Origin: Schnuerera sp. xch1
GTDB lineage: Bacteria; Bacillota; Clostridia; Tissierellales; Tepidimicrobiaceae
DNA: 64,000 nt
Direction: 5' to 3'
NCBI RefSeq assembly: GCF_019931165.1
Contig: NZ_JAIOUP010000012.1
Location: 16,987 to 80,986, forward strand
Shown: one piece after another, positions 27,524 to 36,920 of the stretch
Layout: every line of letters begins with the position of its first letter
How positions within the stretch are numbered: position 1 is the first letter of the stretch
Notes under the pieces: model-generated
What the model saw: the letters and a program-made list of their open reading frames with translations, nothing else
The model's database searches: none
Told to the model about the DNA's origin: nothing
Translations under genes and position numbers: made by a program

Positions 27524-29494
27524 TTAGCTAAAACCTAATAAACTACCGATTTGGAATACTAATACAGCCATAATCCATCCAATTACAAAACTATATACAG
27601 CACTAAAGATTGTCCATTTATATGAGTTGGTTTCTTTTTTTATAGTACCTAAAGTAGCAGCGCACGGTGTATATAATAGAGTCATTATCATAAAGGAAAC
27701 GGCAGATAGTGGAGTAAAGGCTGTTTGTATTGCTTGAGTAAGTTGTACTCCATCTTCTACTCCAGCATATATCATGCCTAAAATAGCGACTACAGCTTCT
27801 TTAGCAGCTATTCCTGAAAACAATCCTACAGAAGCCTCCCAAGTTCCAAAGCCTGCTGGTTCGAATATTGGAGCGATAAAGGTTCCTATACCTCCCAATA
27901 GGCTGTTTTGGCTATAAGGTTCTACTCCCATAGGTAGTATTGCTAAAATCCAAAGCATAGTAACAACTATAAGAATAGTGGTGCCTGCTCTTTTTAAAAA
28001 TTCAGATACATTGTCCCACATATTTCTTAAAACATTTCTAGGAGTTGGAAGCCTATAAGGAGGAAGCTCCATGATGAAATAAGAAGGCTCTCCTTTAAAT
28101 AATGTTTTACTGAATATTTTGGCTACTAACAATGCAACAATTATTCCTAAGGAATATAATGAGAACAATACTAATCCTCCATTATTAGGGAAGAATGCTG
28201 ATATAAATAATAAATATATTGGAATTCTAGCTCCACAAGACATAAAAGGATTAATTAAGATAGCAATCATTCTATCCCTCTTATCTTCTAGAGTTCTTGT
28301 AGCCATAACTCCTGGAACATTACAACCAAATCCTATTATCATGGATATAAAGGTTTTACCTTGAAGTCCTAAGGCTTTCATTATATTGTCCATCACATAT
28401 GCAGCTCTTGCCATATATCCACTATCTTCTAGAAATCCCATTAGCATATATAGAACTAAAATAAGTGGAATGAATTCTACTACGGCTCCCAATCCGCTAA
28501 TAACTCCATCAGTAAAAAAGGATACTAGCCATATTGGCGAACTTAAATAAATAAGTAGCTGTTCCAAGTTTTCACCTAATATCTCTATTCCAGTGCCTAT
28601 TATTCCACCTAATAGATCTTCTCCTATAACAAAGGTTAATTCGAAGACAGCAAACATAATAAGGGCAAATATGGGTAACCCTAAGAACTTATTAGTTATT
28701 ATTTTATCTATTTTATCTGTTAAAGTTTCCTTATTATCTTCAGGTAATTTCACAGTTAAATTTGATATATTATTTATGAATTCATATCTTTTATCAATAA
28801 TTTCTAACTCATAGTTCCCAATTTGATTCTTTAATGTATCATTTTCATTTAACATTTGATAAATATATTCATCTCCCTCAAGAAGCTTTATAGCAATCCA
28901 CTGATGAGGGTAGTCTAAATTTTTTTTACTTAATAATCCTTTTAAGCTTTTAATTTCTTTGTCTATATTTTCACCATAGCTAATATTAGCTTTATAATCT
29001 ATATCTTTATTAATCAATTCTACGGCTTCATCTATAAGTTTGTCTATTCCCTTTCTTTTAGATGCCACAGTGGGTATTACGGGTGTACCCAACTTTTGAG
29101 ATAGGGTTTTAATATCTACTTTGATGTTTTTGGTGTTTGCTTCATCTATCATATTTAAAGCTATTACTACCTTGGCTCCCATTTCCAATAGTTGAGTAGT
29201 TAGATATAGATTTCTTTCAATGTTAGTTGCATCTACTACATTTATAACTACATTTGGGTGTCCTTTTAAAATATAATTCCTTGCTACAATTTCATCTTCA
29301 GAAAAAGAACCAAGGCTGTAAGTACCAGGTAAATCTACAACGTTATATACGACATCATTAAATTTAAAATTTCCCTCTTTCTTTTCAACAGTAACACCCG
29401 GCCAATTCCCTACACGTTGATTGGATCCTGTTAAGGCATTAAATAAGGTGGTTTTACCGCTATTAGGATTACCAACTAATGCTATTGTATTCAT
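27524..29494 (-). CDS. feoB: Ferrous iron transporter FeoB
   Basis: 656 residues. The N-terminal G domain has G1 GNPNSGKTT, G2 region WPGVTVE, G3 DLPGTYSL and G4 NMID, then a helical GDI-like region and a C-terminal membrane domain with two Gate repeats (including GCNVPGVMATR and TPCAATLGTIKKE). It imports Fe2+ across the cytoplasmic membrane. Partnered with feoA upstream, and iron-regulated if the Fur box ahead of feoA is used. Confidence 0.97.
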   Translation of the reverse strand: MNTIALVGNPNSGKTTLFNALTGSNQRVGNWPGVTVEKKEGNFKFNDVVYNVVDLPGTYSLGSFSEDEIVARNYILKGHPNVVINVVDATNIERNLYLTTQLLEMGAKVVIALNMIDEANTKNIKVDIKTLSQKLGTPVIPTVASKRKGIDKLIDEAVELINKDIDYKANISYGENIDKEIKSLKGLLSKKNLDYPHQWIAIKLLEGDEYIYQMLNENDTLKNQIGNYELEIIDKRYEFINNISNLTVKLPEDNKETLTDKIDKIITNKFLGLPIFALIMFAVFELTFVIGEDLLGGIIGTGIEILGENLEQLLIYLSSPIWLVSFFTDGVISGLGAVVEFIPLILVLYMLMGFLEDSGYMARAAYVMDNIMKALGLQGKTFISMIIGFGCNVPGVMATRTLEDKRDRMIAILINPFMSCGARIPIYLLFISAFFPNNGGLVLFSLYSLGIIVALLVAKIFSKTLFKGEPSYFIMELPPYRLPTPRNVLRNMWDNVSEFLKRAGTTILIVVTMLWILAILPMGVEPYSQNSLLGGIGTFIAPIFEPAGFGTWEASVGLFSGIAAKEAVVAILGMIYAGVEDGVQLTQAIQTAFTPLSAVSFMIMTLLYTPCAATLGTIKKETNSYKWTIFSAVYSFVIGWIMAVLVFQIGSLLGFS

Positions 29495-29530
29495 TTAAAT
29501 CCTCCTTTGACTACAAGTAGAATCACTATT

Positions 29531-29767
29531 TCAATTTTCTACTATTATTTTTTCGGCTAAACCTCTTCCTATAGCAATTTTATTTCCGGACAAGGAGAGT
29601 ATTATAGGACCTATATCATTTTTTACGACTTTAATATTAGCTCCTGTATTCAAGCCCATTTCATAAAGTCTTCTAGTAGCATTATATCCTGCACATATTT
29701 TGTTAACTTTGCAATTATCACCAGGATGTAATTGAGTTAAATATATAGGTTTTAGTGTAGTTTTCAT
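29531..29767 (-). CDS. feoA: Ferrous iron transport protein FeoA
   Basis: 78 residues with the SH3-like FeoA fold: GDNCKVNKICAGYNATRRLYEMGLNTGANIKVVKND...PIILSLSGNKIAIGRGLAEKIIV. It associates with FeoB and supports iron uptake. First gene of the operon, 31 bases from its promoter region's Fur-like box at 29798. Confidence 0.93.
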   Translation of the reverse strand: MKTTLKPIYLTQLHPGDNCKVNKICAGYNATRRLYEMGLNTGANIKVVKNDIGPIILSLSGNKIAIGRGLAEKIIVEN

Positions 29768-29797
29768 TGTGTGTCCCCTTTCTTATATATATGGAAC

Positions 29798-29812
29798 TGA
29801 TAATCAATATCA
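29798..29812 (-). promoter_or_regulatory. Fur-type box upstream of feoA
   Basis: TGATAAT-C-AATATCA differs from the 7-1-7 Fur consensus TGATAATNATTATCA at one position. Located 31 bases before the feoA start. MntR/IdeR control is an alternative. Confidence 0.7.
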
Positions 29813-29894
29813 ATTATTTCTATAAATATAATAATATACTTTAGCGATAAAAGCAATAGTATAAATTAATATAATTAAATTTGGAGAAAATATG

Positions 29895-29923
29895 TTTACA
29901 AAGATAGGGTGACGGGGTATAAT
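29895..29923 (+). promoter_or_regulatory. Promoter of copA-copZ-csoR
   Basis: TTTACA (29895-29900), 17-base spacer, TATAAT (29918-29923); start predicted near 29930, immediately before the CsoR operator. Confidence 0.8.
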
Positions 29924-29933
29924 AAAGATATGC

Positions 29934-29952
29934 TACCCCCGGCAGGGGGGTA
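29934..29952 (+). promoter_or_regulatory. CsoR operator
   Basis: TACCCCC-GGCAG-GGGGGTA is the G-tract palindrome recognised by CsoR copper repressors. It covers the start of transcription. Confidence 0.85.
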
Positions 29953-29974
29953 AGATATAAAAGGAGTTGATATT

Positions 29975-32347
29975 GTGACAGCTAAAGAAATAGCTATAGG
30001 TGTACAAGGCATGACTTGTGCAGCATGCTCTGCTAGAGTAGAAAAAGCTTTAAAGAAGCAGGAAGGTGTCATAGATGCTTCCGTAAATTTGCTTGCACAA
30101 AAGGCAAATATAGAGTTTGATGAAGGAAAAATTAATATAGATGAATTAGTTAATACTATAGAAAAGACTGGATACGAAGTACCTCTGGAACAGAAAACTC
30201 TATTAATAGAAGGGATGACTTGTGCAGCATGTTCTACTAGAGTAGAAAAAGTATTGAACAAAGTCGAAGGAGTAGTTAATGCTAATGTGAATTTATCTAC
30301 AAATAAAGCGGTAGTACAATTTCCTTCTGGCACTATAGAAGATGATATTTTAATAAAAGCTGTTGATAAGGCAGGATATAAGGCTGAAGTTGAACTGGAA
30401 AGGGATGTAGATAAAGAAAAGGAAATGAGGGAAAAGGAGATAAAATCTCTTAAAACTTCATTTATAATATCAGCAGTTTTAAGTATACCTCTTTTTGCAG
30501 CCATGTTTTTTCATATGGCAGGACAAGAAAATATACTTACTAATGGTTATTTTCAATTGCTACTAGCTACTCCTGTTCAATTTATAATAGGCTCCAGATT
30601 CTATAAAGGTGCTTATAAGTCATTAAGAGGTGGAGGTGCTAATATGGATGTATTAGTATCCATGGGAACATCGGCTGCTTACCTTTATAGTGTATATAAT
30701 CTTTTGACAGGAGTTCATGAATTCTATTTTGAATCATCAGCAGTTATTATTACATTAATATTATTGGGAAAAACATTTGAAGCAATAGCAAAAGGAAGAA
30801 CTTCAGAAGCGATAAAGAAATTGATGGGATTACAACCTGAAACAGCTAGAGTAATTAGAGATGGAGTAGAAAAGGATTTACCTATAGAAAAAGTTGAGAT
30901 AGGAGATATTATAGTAGTAAGACCAGGCGAGAGAGTACCTGTAGATGGAACTATTACGGAAGGAAATTCATCAATAGATGAGTCCATGATAACAGGAGAA
31001 AGTATACCTATAGATAAATCAGTTGGAGATGAGGTAATAGGAGCTACTATAAATAAATTTGGTTCATTTAAATTTAGAGCTACAAAGATTGGAAAGGATA
31101 CTGTACTATCTCAAATAGTTAAGATGGTAGAAGATGCTCAAGGTTCTAAAGCACCAGTTCAAAGATTGGCTGACAAGATCTCTGGTATATTTGTACCTAC
31201 AGTAATAAGTATAGCAGCTTTAACCTTGTTAGCATTTTATTTAATACAAGGTAATGCTAATACAGGCCTTATTAATGCGGTATCGGTTCTTGTAATAGCA
31301 TGTCCTTGTGCTCTAGGATTAGCGACTCCTACAGCAATAATGGTAGGTACAGGAAAGGGAGCAGAAAATGGTATACTCATTAAATCTGGAGAACATCTAG
31401 AAAGAGCTCATGAGATGAACACCATAGTATTTGATAAAACTGGGACTATAACTAAGGGAGAACCAGAGGTTACTGATATAATAACTAATAAATCTATGGA
31501 CAGAGATGAACTTCTTAGGATTGCAGCTACTGTTGAAAGAACTTCCGAACACCCATTAGGGCAAGCTATAGTTAGAAAAGCCGAAGAAGAATTACTAAAG
31601 ATAACAGAACCTGAGATCTTTGAAGCAATACCTGGTAAAGGACTTAAAGCTGTATTTGAAGACAAAGAAATATATATAGGTAATAGAAAGTTAATGGAAG
31701 AAGCAAAAGTAAAGATAGGGAATGAAGAAGGGGAATTGTCTCACTTAGAGGAAGAAGGAAAAACAGCTATGATAGTTGCTATTGATGGAATTATTACGGG
31801 AATAATTGCAGTAGCAGATAAGATCAAGGAAAGTTCCAAGGAAGCTATACAAAGGCTAAAACAGGATGGATTAGAAGTATATATGATAACTGGAGACAAT
31901 GAAAGAACAGCTAATGCTATTGCCAAACAAGTAGGAATAACAAACGTACTAGCAGACGTATTACCAGAGAATAAAGCAGAAGTAATAGAGAATATTAAGT
32001 CTAAAGGTAAAAAAGTTGGAATGGTAGGGGATGGTATCAATGACGCTCCAGCATTAGTATCAGCAGATGTAGGGTTTGCCATAGGAACAGGTACTGATGT
32101 AGCTATGGAAGCGGCAGATATAACCCTTATGAGAGGAGACCTAATGAGTATAGTTACTGCAATAAGGCTTAGCCATAGAACAATGAAAACCATAAGGCAG
32201 AATCTATTCTGGGCATTTTTCTACAATTCAGTTGGAATACCATTTGCAGTATTAGGTTTCTTGAATCCAATGATAGCAGGTGGAGCTATGGCTTTTAGTT
32301 CTGTATCTGTAGTTACAAATTCACTTAGACTAAGAAAATTTAAATAA
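29975..32347 (+). CDS. copA: Copper-exporting P1B-type ATPase CopA
   Basis: 790 residues from GTG 29975 after AAAGGAG. Two N-terminal metal-binding domains each have GMTCAACS (near residues 11 and 78) or GMTCAACST; eight membrane helices include [10 protein letters not shown] near 437. The phosphorylation loop is [11 protein letters not shown], with TGESIP upstream and [10 protein letters not shown] in the hinge. It exports Cu(I) at ATP cost. First gene of a CsoR-controlled operon. Confidence 0.97.
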   Translation: MTAKEIAIGVQGMTCAACSARVEKALKKQEGVIDASVNLLAQKANIEFDEGKINIDELVNTIEKTGYEVPLEQKTLLIEGMTCAACSTRVEKVLNKVEGVVNANVNLSTNKAVVQFPSGTIEDDILIKAVDKAGYKAEVELERDVDKEKEMREKEIKSLKTSFIISAVLSIPLFAAMFFHMAGQENILTNGYFQLLLATPVQFIIGSRFYKGAYKSLRGGGANMDVLVSMGTSAAYLYSVYNLLTGVHEFYFESSAVIITLILLGKTFEAIAKGRTSEAIKKLMGLQPETARVIRDGVEKDLPIEKVEIGDIIVVRPGERVPVDGTITEGNSSIDESMITGESIPIDKSVGDEVIGATINKFGSFKFRATKIGKDTVLSQIVKMVEDAQGSKAPVQRLADKISGIFVPTVISIAALTLLAFYLIQGNANTGLINAVSVLVIACPCALGLATPTAIMVGTGKGAENGILIKSGEHLERAHEMNTIVFDKTGTITKGEPEVTDIITNKSMDRDELLRIAATVERTSEHPLGQAIVRKAEEELLKITEPEIFEAIPGKGLKAVFEDKEIYIGNRKLMEEAKVKIGNEEGELSHLEEEGKTAMIVAIDGIITGIIAVADKIKESSKEAIQRLKQDGLEVYMITGDNERTANAIAKQVGITNVLADVLPENKAEVIENIKSKGKKVGMVGDGINDAPALVSADVGFAIGTGTDVAMEAADITLMRGDLMSIVTAIRLSHRTMKTIRQNLFWAFFYNSVGIPFAVLGFLNPMIAGGAMAFSSVSVVTNSLRLRKFK

Positions 32348-32361
32348 TAGGAGGAATTAAA

Positions 32362-32568
32362 ATGAAAAAAACTATGTTAGTAGAAGGCATGTCATGCAAT
32401 CACTGTGTAATGGCAGTAACAAATGCATTAAAGGAATTAGAAGGAGTATCTAAGGTAGATATAAATTTAGAAGATAAAAAGGTGGAAGTTGAAGGAGAAA
32501 ATTTAGTAGATAAGTCTTTAAAAGAGGCGGTAGAAGAAGCAGGATATGATGTAGCAGAAATTAAATGA
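32362..32568 (+). CDS. copZ: Copper chaperone CopZ
   Basis: 68 residues, a single heavy-metal-associated domain. The metal motif is GMSCNHC near residue 9, with MxCxxC cysteines, and the ferredoxin-like fold ends YDVAEIK. It carries Cu(I) to CopA and can deliver it to CsoR. It lies 14 bases after copA behind AGGAGGAA. Confidence 0.94.
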   Translation: MKKTMLVEGMSCNHCVMAVTNALKELEGVSKVDINLEDKKVEVEGENLVDKSLKEAVEEAGYDVAEIK

Positions 32569-32583
32569 TAGTAGGTGAACATT

Positions 32584-32853
32584 ATGAGTTCAGGTAAAGA
32601 AAAGGCAGCCATGAAACTTAAGACTGTGAGAGGTCAAATAGATGGCATAATCAAGATGATAGAAGAGGATAGATATTGCGTAGATGTATCAACTCAAATT
32701 CTATCAGCAATAGCACTATTGAAAAAGGCTAATATAGATGTATTAAATTCACATATTAGAACCTGTGTGAAAGATGCCATACTAGAAGGTGAATCCGAGG
32801 GAGAAGAGAAAATAGAAGAGATAATTACTGTAATAGATAAGTATATAAAATAA
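32584..32853 (+). CDS. csoR: Copper-sensing repressor CsoR
   Basis: 89 residues from ATG 32584 after AGTAGGTGA; an in-frame GTG at 32575 is inside the ribosome site. The Cu(I) ligands of the family are visible: Cys in RYCVDVSTQI, His in LNSHIRTC and Cys two residues after it. Without copper the all-helical tetramer binds the operator ahead of copA. As the last gene of that operon it regulates itself. FrmR-type formaldehyde sensing is excluded by the C-H-C set. Confidence 0.93.
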   Translation: MSSGKEKAAMKLKTVRGQIDGIIKMIEEDRYCVDVSTQILSAIALLKKANIDVLNSHIRTCVKDAILEGESEGEEKIEEIITVIDKYIK

Positions 32854-32863
32854 TGTAGAAATA

Positions 32864-32904
32864 AAATTGAGTTTTCATTTATAATATAAATGAAAACTCA
32901 ATTT
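32864..32904. terminator. Bidirectional terminator between csoR and the XRE gene
   Basis: A perfect 19-base-pair stem starting AAATTGAGTTTTCATTTAT around AAT. It overlaps the 3' end of the minus-strand gene. Confidence 0.85.
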
Positions 32905-33317
32905 CTTATATGAGGAATTAGTAATTTAATAATATCTTTAATTAAAGATAATTCTTTGCTAGAACAACGGGATAATAAATCGAATAATTCTTTTAAATCA
33001 CTGTTTAATTCTAAATTATAGTTTTTATCATCGGATTCTAATATTGAGAATTGATATTCTAGTTCATTTGTTTTTTTATCATAATCATATGTATTGGATC
33101 CATATAATAAGTAATCAACTGATACATGAAGTGAATTAGAGATTTTTGATAAAGTTTCTAAGCTCATCCTTCTATCTCCTCGTTCAATCTGTCCTATATA
33201 AAATGAAGACAACTCTACAATTTCTGCTAATCTTTCTCTAGATAGATTTAGACTTTCTCTTTCAGCTCTTATTCTTGACCCTATATTTTTAAAGTTTAAT
33301 GTTTTTTTGTCGTTCAT
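32898..33317 (-). CDS. XRE-family helix-turn-helix regulator
   Basis: 139 residues. An HTH_3 domain spans about 12-67 (IGSRIRAERESLNLSRERLAEIVELSSFYIGQIERGDRRMSLETLSKI) and a helical C-terminal half of about 70 residues has no recognised motif. The ligand and targets are unknown. It is divergent from the small Spo0E-like gene and its ATG lies 152 bases away. Resembles regulators of sporulation or stationary phase only in the HTH. Confidence 0.85.
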   Translation of the reverse strand: MNDKKTLNFKNIGSRIRAERESLNLSRERLAEIVELSSFYIGQIERGDRRMSLETLSKISNSLHVSVDYLLYGSNTYDYDKKTNELEYQFSILESDDKNYNLELNSDLKELFDLLSRCSSKELSLIKDIIKLLIPHIRN

Positions 33318-33469
33318 TATCTCACATCCTTTAATCTAACTGTATTATTTTAATTATAATATTTAAATATGCAAATAGTATAAAAAAATACTTGCCAAAT
33401 AGCTTAAGAAATATTATCTTATTATATGAGGATGAATTATGAGAAATTTTATCAAAGAGGGGTGGTAAG

Positions 33470-33625
33470 TTGAAGGATGATGCTGATGTATTAAAAGATA
33501 AGATTGATATATTAAAAGATCTGCTAAATAAGCAATTGGATTCAAAAGATTTTGATCGAGAAGAAATACTGAAGATAAGCCAGGAATTAGATATATGTAT
33601 ATTAGAATATTATAAAAATCAATAA
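33470..33625 (+). CDS. Spo0E-like aspartyl-phosphate phosphatase
   Basis: 51 residues from TTG 33470 after GAGGGGTGG. Two helices form a hairpin, and the second starts with ISQELDICILEYYK, containing the SQELD signature of the Spo0E family. Such proteins dephosphorylate Spo0A-P and delay sporulation. The first helix (LKDKIDILKDLLNKQL) is also typical. It lies between the XRE regulator and the DnaJ-like gene and is below common gene-finder limits. Confidence 0.8.
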   Translation: MKDDADVLKDKIDILKDLLNKQLDSKDFDREEILKISQELDICILEYYKNQ

Positions 33626-33649
33626 CTGATACTAAAGAGATGCCGTTGA

Positions 33650-33677
33650 TTTATTATAATAAAATTATTATAATAAA
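33650..33677 (+). repeat. Perfect AT-only palindrome upstream of the DnaJ-like gene
   Basis: TTTATTATAATAA and its complement flank AA, 13 base pairs with no G or C. It includes TATAAT-like elements on both strands and sits 56 bases before the gene start. Operator or promoter; undetermined. Confidence 0.5.
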
Positions 33678-33693
33678 TATGAAAATCAATAAA

Positions 33694-33710
33694 AGTCGAA
33701 GTAAGTAAAC
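33694..33710 (+). promoter_or_regulatory. Degenerate CtsR-like repeat ahead of the DnaJ-like gene
   Basis: AGTCGAA-GTA-AGTAAAC matches the CtsR heptads at 11 of 14 informative positions. It resembles the proximal hsp20 site (GTA spacer) but is too weak to be certain. Confidence 0.3.
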
Positions 33711-33732
33711 TTGATTTAGAGGTGATAAACAT

Positions 33733-34659
33733 ATGGAGTATAAAGACTATTATAAGATATTAGGTATAGATAAGAATGCAAGCAAAGATGATATAAAGAA
33801 AGCCTATAGGAAATTAGCTAAGAAGTATCATCCAGATTTACATCCTAATGATGAAAGGGCACAGGAGAAATTCAAGGAAGTAAATGAAGCATATGAAGTA
33901 TTAGGAGATGAAAATAAAAGGAAACAATATGATACCTTTGGTAGTGGAAATAACTTTAATCATGGCCAAAATTTTGACCCGTCACAATTTGGATTTGAAA
34001 ACTTTGGTAATGGTCATAGATATACTTATACTACAAGTGGTGGGGAAGGATTTAGTGATTTCTTCAATATGTTTTTCGGTGGTAAGGATTTTGGAATAGG
34101 AGATATCTTTGGAGGAAAGAAAAAAGGAAGAAACCCTTTTCGTGGAACTATAAATAAACATCAACAGAAATATGAGTCAAATATAAATATAACCATAGAA
34201 GAAGGATACAATGGAACCACAAAACAAGTTCCGTTAAAAATCGGGAATGAAAATAAGTTTTTGTCGGTAAAAGTCCCAAAAGGAATATTGCCCGGGAAAA
34301 AAATAAAGATTAAAGGCGAAAAAGCAGGAATTGATGGAGATGTTTATTTCAAAGTAAAATTTATGAAAGATGAAAATCTTAAGATTGAAGGGCTAGATCT
34401 ATATAAAAAGATAGATATATATCCTTGGGAGGCTGTTTTTGGAACAAAAAAGGTAGTAGAGACTTTATCAGGAAAAATAAAAGTAACAGTTCCTGAAAAT
34501 ATGGAAGGTGGCAAAAAAATAAGGATACCAGGGAAAGGCTATAGAGATATGAAGAAAAACAAGGGAGACCTGTATATCGTAGTAAATATAATAAATCCAT
34601 CTAATATAACAGATGAGCAGAGAAGATTATATGAACAGCTAAAGGATAGCGTGGATTAA
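33733..34659 (+). CDS. DnaJ/CbpA-like J-domain co-chaperone
   Basis: 308 residues. The J domain (1-70) has [11 protein letters not shown] with the HPD motif; a Gly/Phe-rich linker follows ([26 protein letters not shown]), and the C-terminal substrate domains (from about 145) carry [19 protein letters not shown] and a second [19 protein letters not shown]. No cysteine-rich zinc domain is present, so it is the CbpA-like type B form. It stimulates DnaK. Control by a weak CtsR-like site is possible. Confidence 0.9.
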   Translation: MEYKDYYKILGIDKNASKDDIKKAYRKLAKKYHPDLHPNDERAQEKFKEVNEAYEVLGDENKRKQYDTFGSGNNFNHGQNFDPSQFGFENFGNGHRYTYTTSGGEGFSDFFNMFFGGKDFGIGDIFGGKKKGRNPFRGTINKHQQKYESNINITIEEGYNGTTKQVPLKIGNENKFLSVKVPKGILPGKKIKIKGEKAGIDGDVYFKVKFMKDENLKIEGLDLYKKIDIYPWEAVFGTKKVVETLSGKIKVTVPENMEGGKKIRIPGKGYRDMKKNKGDLYIVVNIINPSNITDEQRRLYEQLKDSVD

Positions 34660-34983
34660 TAATGCAAGATTGTAGGATTATGCGTCGTGATTTGTGGTGA
34701 ATTGCGGTTCATTTGGATTATTGTCATACGTTAGCGCCAGGCCGCGACTTACCACATTGCAAACATATGATTGTTTCTTACAATACAGTCATCCTGATTC
34801 TATCAGTATAAGATTTACTTACGATGAATCTTAAAATCCCAGATACTTCACGAATCTTGAATCGGAGGCGGTGTTGTCCACAAATATGTCTTGACCTAAT
34901 ATACTGTAACTTACTATCAACTTAAGTTGTATGTTTATGACATAGAATAGAGAATTGCTGTGATTTGAATTATTGAGTATTGT
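34660..34983. other. Gene-free region with a degenerate dispersed repeat
   Basis: 324 bases with no credible gene and visibly higher GC than its surroundings. GTCATCCTGA (about 34787) is followed by CGATGAATCTTAAAATCCCAGAT and TCACGAATCTTGAATC, which looks like a decayed copy of the intergenic bacterial repeat of the form GTCATCCTGAGCGAAGCGAAG...ATCTTAAAATCCC. No promoter or RNA is assigned. Confidence 0.35.
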
Positions 34984-36564
34984 CTAAAGTTTTCCCGATC
35001 TTATTATTGAAATTAAAAGTAACAATCCAGCCAATCCTGCACCTAGATATCCGAAAATACCTATAGATGATATACCATATATCTGCAACCCCACATTTGC
35101 GTTTATAACTAAAGAAGAGCTTACTAATAGACCAGCTACTATTATAGCAAATACCAATCTGTTTACCATTTTATTTATCATATTAAAAGTTTTAACTGAA
35201 TCCTTAAGCTCAAGAGAAAATCTTAATCTGCCTTGTAGTCCAGACTCTAAAAACTCTATTAGTTTTGTAGGTAGTTGAGCAGTTGATTTTATAGAAGAAT
35301 ATAATAACATTATTATTTCAGTAGGATTGAGTTCCTTTATTTTACTTGCAAATATTTTATCCCTAAAATACGGAGTAGCTATATCCATTATGGTTAATCC
35401 CTTATCAATATTCGCCAATACAGCTTGAAGAGTTAATAATCCTTTAGCAAGGAGTGTTATATTATGGGGCATACCTATATTATTCTTTTTAGCTATAATA
35501 ATCGTTTCTTCCAATACCTTTGACAGGTTAAAGTCATTGATTGATTCATCTATATAAGAATCATAGAAAATTTCAATATCTCTATATAGATTATCCATAT
35601 CTATAGTACCTTTTTTTATTCCGATTGCTAGAAGAGACTTAATTATCAATGTGATATTTTTTGTAGCAGCTCCTTCCAATAACTGATTCATTTTTTTTCT
35701 TAAGTTGGGGCTTAAGTTTCCCATTAATCCAAAATCAATATATCCTATTGTGTTATTATGGATTAATATATTTCCAGGATGGGGATCTGCGTGGAAGTAT
35801 CCGTCTTCAAATATTTGTTTAAAGTAATTATAGGTTATTTTAGTAGCTATGTCATGCATATCATATCCATCTTGTTGCAATTTACCGATATTATCAATTT
35901 TTATTCCAGATATGTAATCCATTACTAATATCTTTTCAGTACAGTATTTTTCATAAACTTGAGGACATGTTATGAATTTTACATTCTTATTATATTCAGA
36001 AAACCTTATGATATTTTCCATTTCATTTAAAAAGTTGAGTTCCTTTTTAGTTGCAGTACTCAAATCTTCTATTACTTTTCTCATGTCAACAATGTTTTTT
36101 GTAGGAGTAATATCCATAAAGGGAACTAATTTTTTAAGTATTCGAATATCAGATAGCATTCTATTTTTCACAAAGGGTTTTTGAACCTTTACTACAATTT
36201 CTTTTCCTGTCATTAGCTTAGCCCAAAATACTTCTGAAAGAGATGCAGATGCAATTGGAGTTTCCTTAAAGTCTAGGAATATTTTATTGATAGGACCTTT
36301 TAATTCAGATTCAATGACTTCTTTCATAATATCAAAATTTTCAGGTTTTACATTATCTTGTAGATTTTGTAATTCAGTAATATATTCTATAGGAAGTATA
36401 TCAGGCCTTGTAGATAAAATCTGTCCAATTTTGACAAAGGAAGGTCCTAATTCTTCTAATGCAAGCCTTAATTCCTTCGGGTTCCCTAATCTATTTTTAA
36501 ATCCATGTTTAATAAATATCGATACAATTTCTCTTATTCTCTTTTTAGTGTGGTTATTATTCAT
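34984..36564 (-). CDS. AarF/ABC1/UbiB atypical kinase-like protein
   Basis: 526 residues. UbiB-family signatures: the KxGQ segment GPSFVKIGQILSTRPDILP near residue 47, an Ala/Ser-rich loop IASASLSEVF, catalytic-loop FEDGYFHADPHPGN near 260 and metal-binding IDFGLMG. Two C-terminal membrane helices (about 470-525) end the protein. UbiB proteins support quinone synthesis or lipid homeostasis; their role in anaerobes without ubiquinone is unclear. Its start at ATG 36564 has no adjacent ribosome site; see the hairpin at 36573. Confidence 0.9.
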   Translation of the reverse strand: MNNNHTKKRIREIVSIFIKHGFKNRLGNPKELRLALEELGPSFVKIGQILSTRPDILPIEYITELQNLQDNVKPENFDIMKEVIESELKGPINKIFLDFKETPIASASLSEVFWAKLMTGKEIVVKVQKPFVKNRMLSDIRILKKLVPFMDITPTKNIVDMRKVIEDLSTATKKELNFLNEMENIIRFSEYNKNVKFITCPQVYEKYCTEKILVMDYISGIKIDNIGKLQQDGYDMHDIATKITYNYFKQIFEDGYFHADPHPGNILIHNNTIGYIDFGLMGNLSPNLRKKMNQLLEGAATKNITLIIKSLLAIGIKKGTIDMDNLYRDIEIFYDSYIDESINDFNLSKVLEETIIIAKKNNIGMPHNITLLAKGLLTLQAVLANIDKGLTIMDIATPYFRDKIFASKIKELNPTEIIMLLYSSIKSTAQLPTKLIEFLESGLQGRLRFSLELKDSVKTFNMINKMVNRLVFAIIVAGLLVSSSLVINANVGLQIYGISSIGIFGYLGAGLAGLLLLISIIRSGKL

Positions 36565-36572
36565 ATTAAGAA

Positions 36573-36607
36573 GCCATCTTGTTCAACCAAGATGGCCAAT
36601 CCCTCCT
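36573..36607 (-). promoter_or_regulatory. Hairpin between Shine-Dalgarno and start of the ubiB-like gene
   Basis: A 9-base-pair hairpin GCCATCTTG/CAAGATGGC (36573-36596) lies between AGGAGGGA (36600-36607 read on minus) and ATG 36564. Without folding the spacing is about 35 bases; folding brings it to about 12. The Shine-Dalgarno overlaps the stop of the preceding phasin gene. Confidence 0.55.
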
Positions 36608-36902
36608 AAAGTTTTTTCTCTAGCTCTTCAATTCGGTTATTTAGATTATCTATATCTGTTTTTGTTGCCAAATTTAAGCTATCTATATATGCTTTTACGT
36701 CTGTTTCAATATCTGTAGTGTTTTGATTACCTGGTTGATTATCATTTATAACTCTTTTAAGCTCTTCATTCAGTTGTTTTCCTTGGTCTACTGTCAATTG
36801 ACCTTTCTGAACTAATTCATCTACTAAAGTATTGGCTTTTTCATAGGTCAAAGCTAAAGTACCAATTCCAGCAAGAAACACTTTTTTTAATAGCTCTTCC
36901 AT
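36606..36902 (-). CDS. Phasin family protein
   Basis: 98 residues from ATG 36902, 7 bases after AAAGGGAGGT; an ATG at 36908 touches that site and is less likely. The sequence EELLKKVFLAGIGTLALTYEKANTLVDELVQKGQLTVDQGKQLNEEL is the phasin/PhaF-like helix with a hydrophobic start, then a hinge and a C-terminal coiled coil DIDNLNNRIEELEKKL. Phasin-like proteins coat polyhydroxyalkanoate granules in other bacteria, but no PHA genes are visible. It is co-directional with the UbiB-like gene and its stop overlaps that gene's ribosome site. Confidence 0.8.
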   Translation of the reverse strand: MEELLKKVFLAGIGTLALTYEKANTLVDELVQKGQLTVDQGKQLNEELKRVINDNQPGNQNTTDIETDVKAYIDSLNLATKTDIDNLNNRIEELEKKL

Positions 36903-36920
36903 GATCATACCTCCCTTTAA

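Noticed and set aside
29896..30504. 202-residue frame antisense to the 5' part of copA
   Set aside because: It lies opposite a clear copA gene, has low-complexity serine/threonine composition and no ribosome site or family signature.
31741..32193. 150-residue minus-strand frame opposite copA
   Set aside because: It is an antisense shadow of the P-type ATPase catalytic core.
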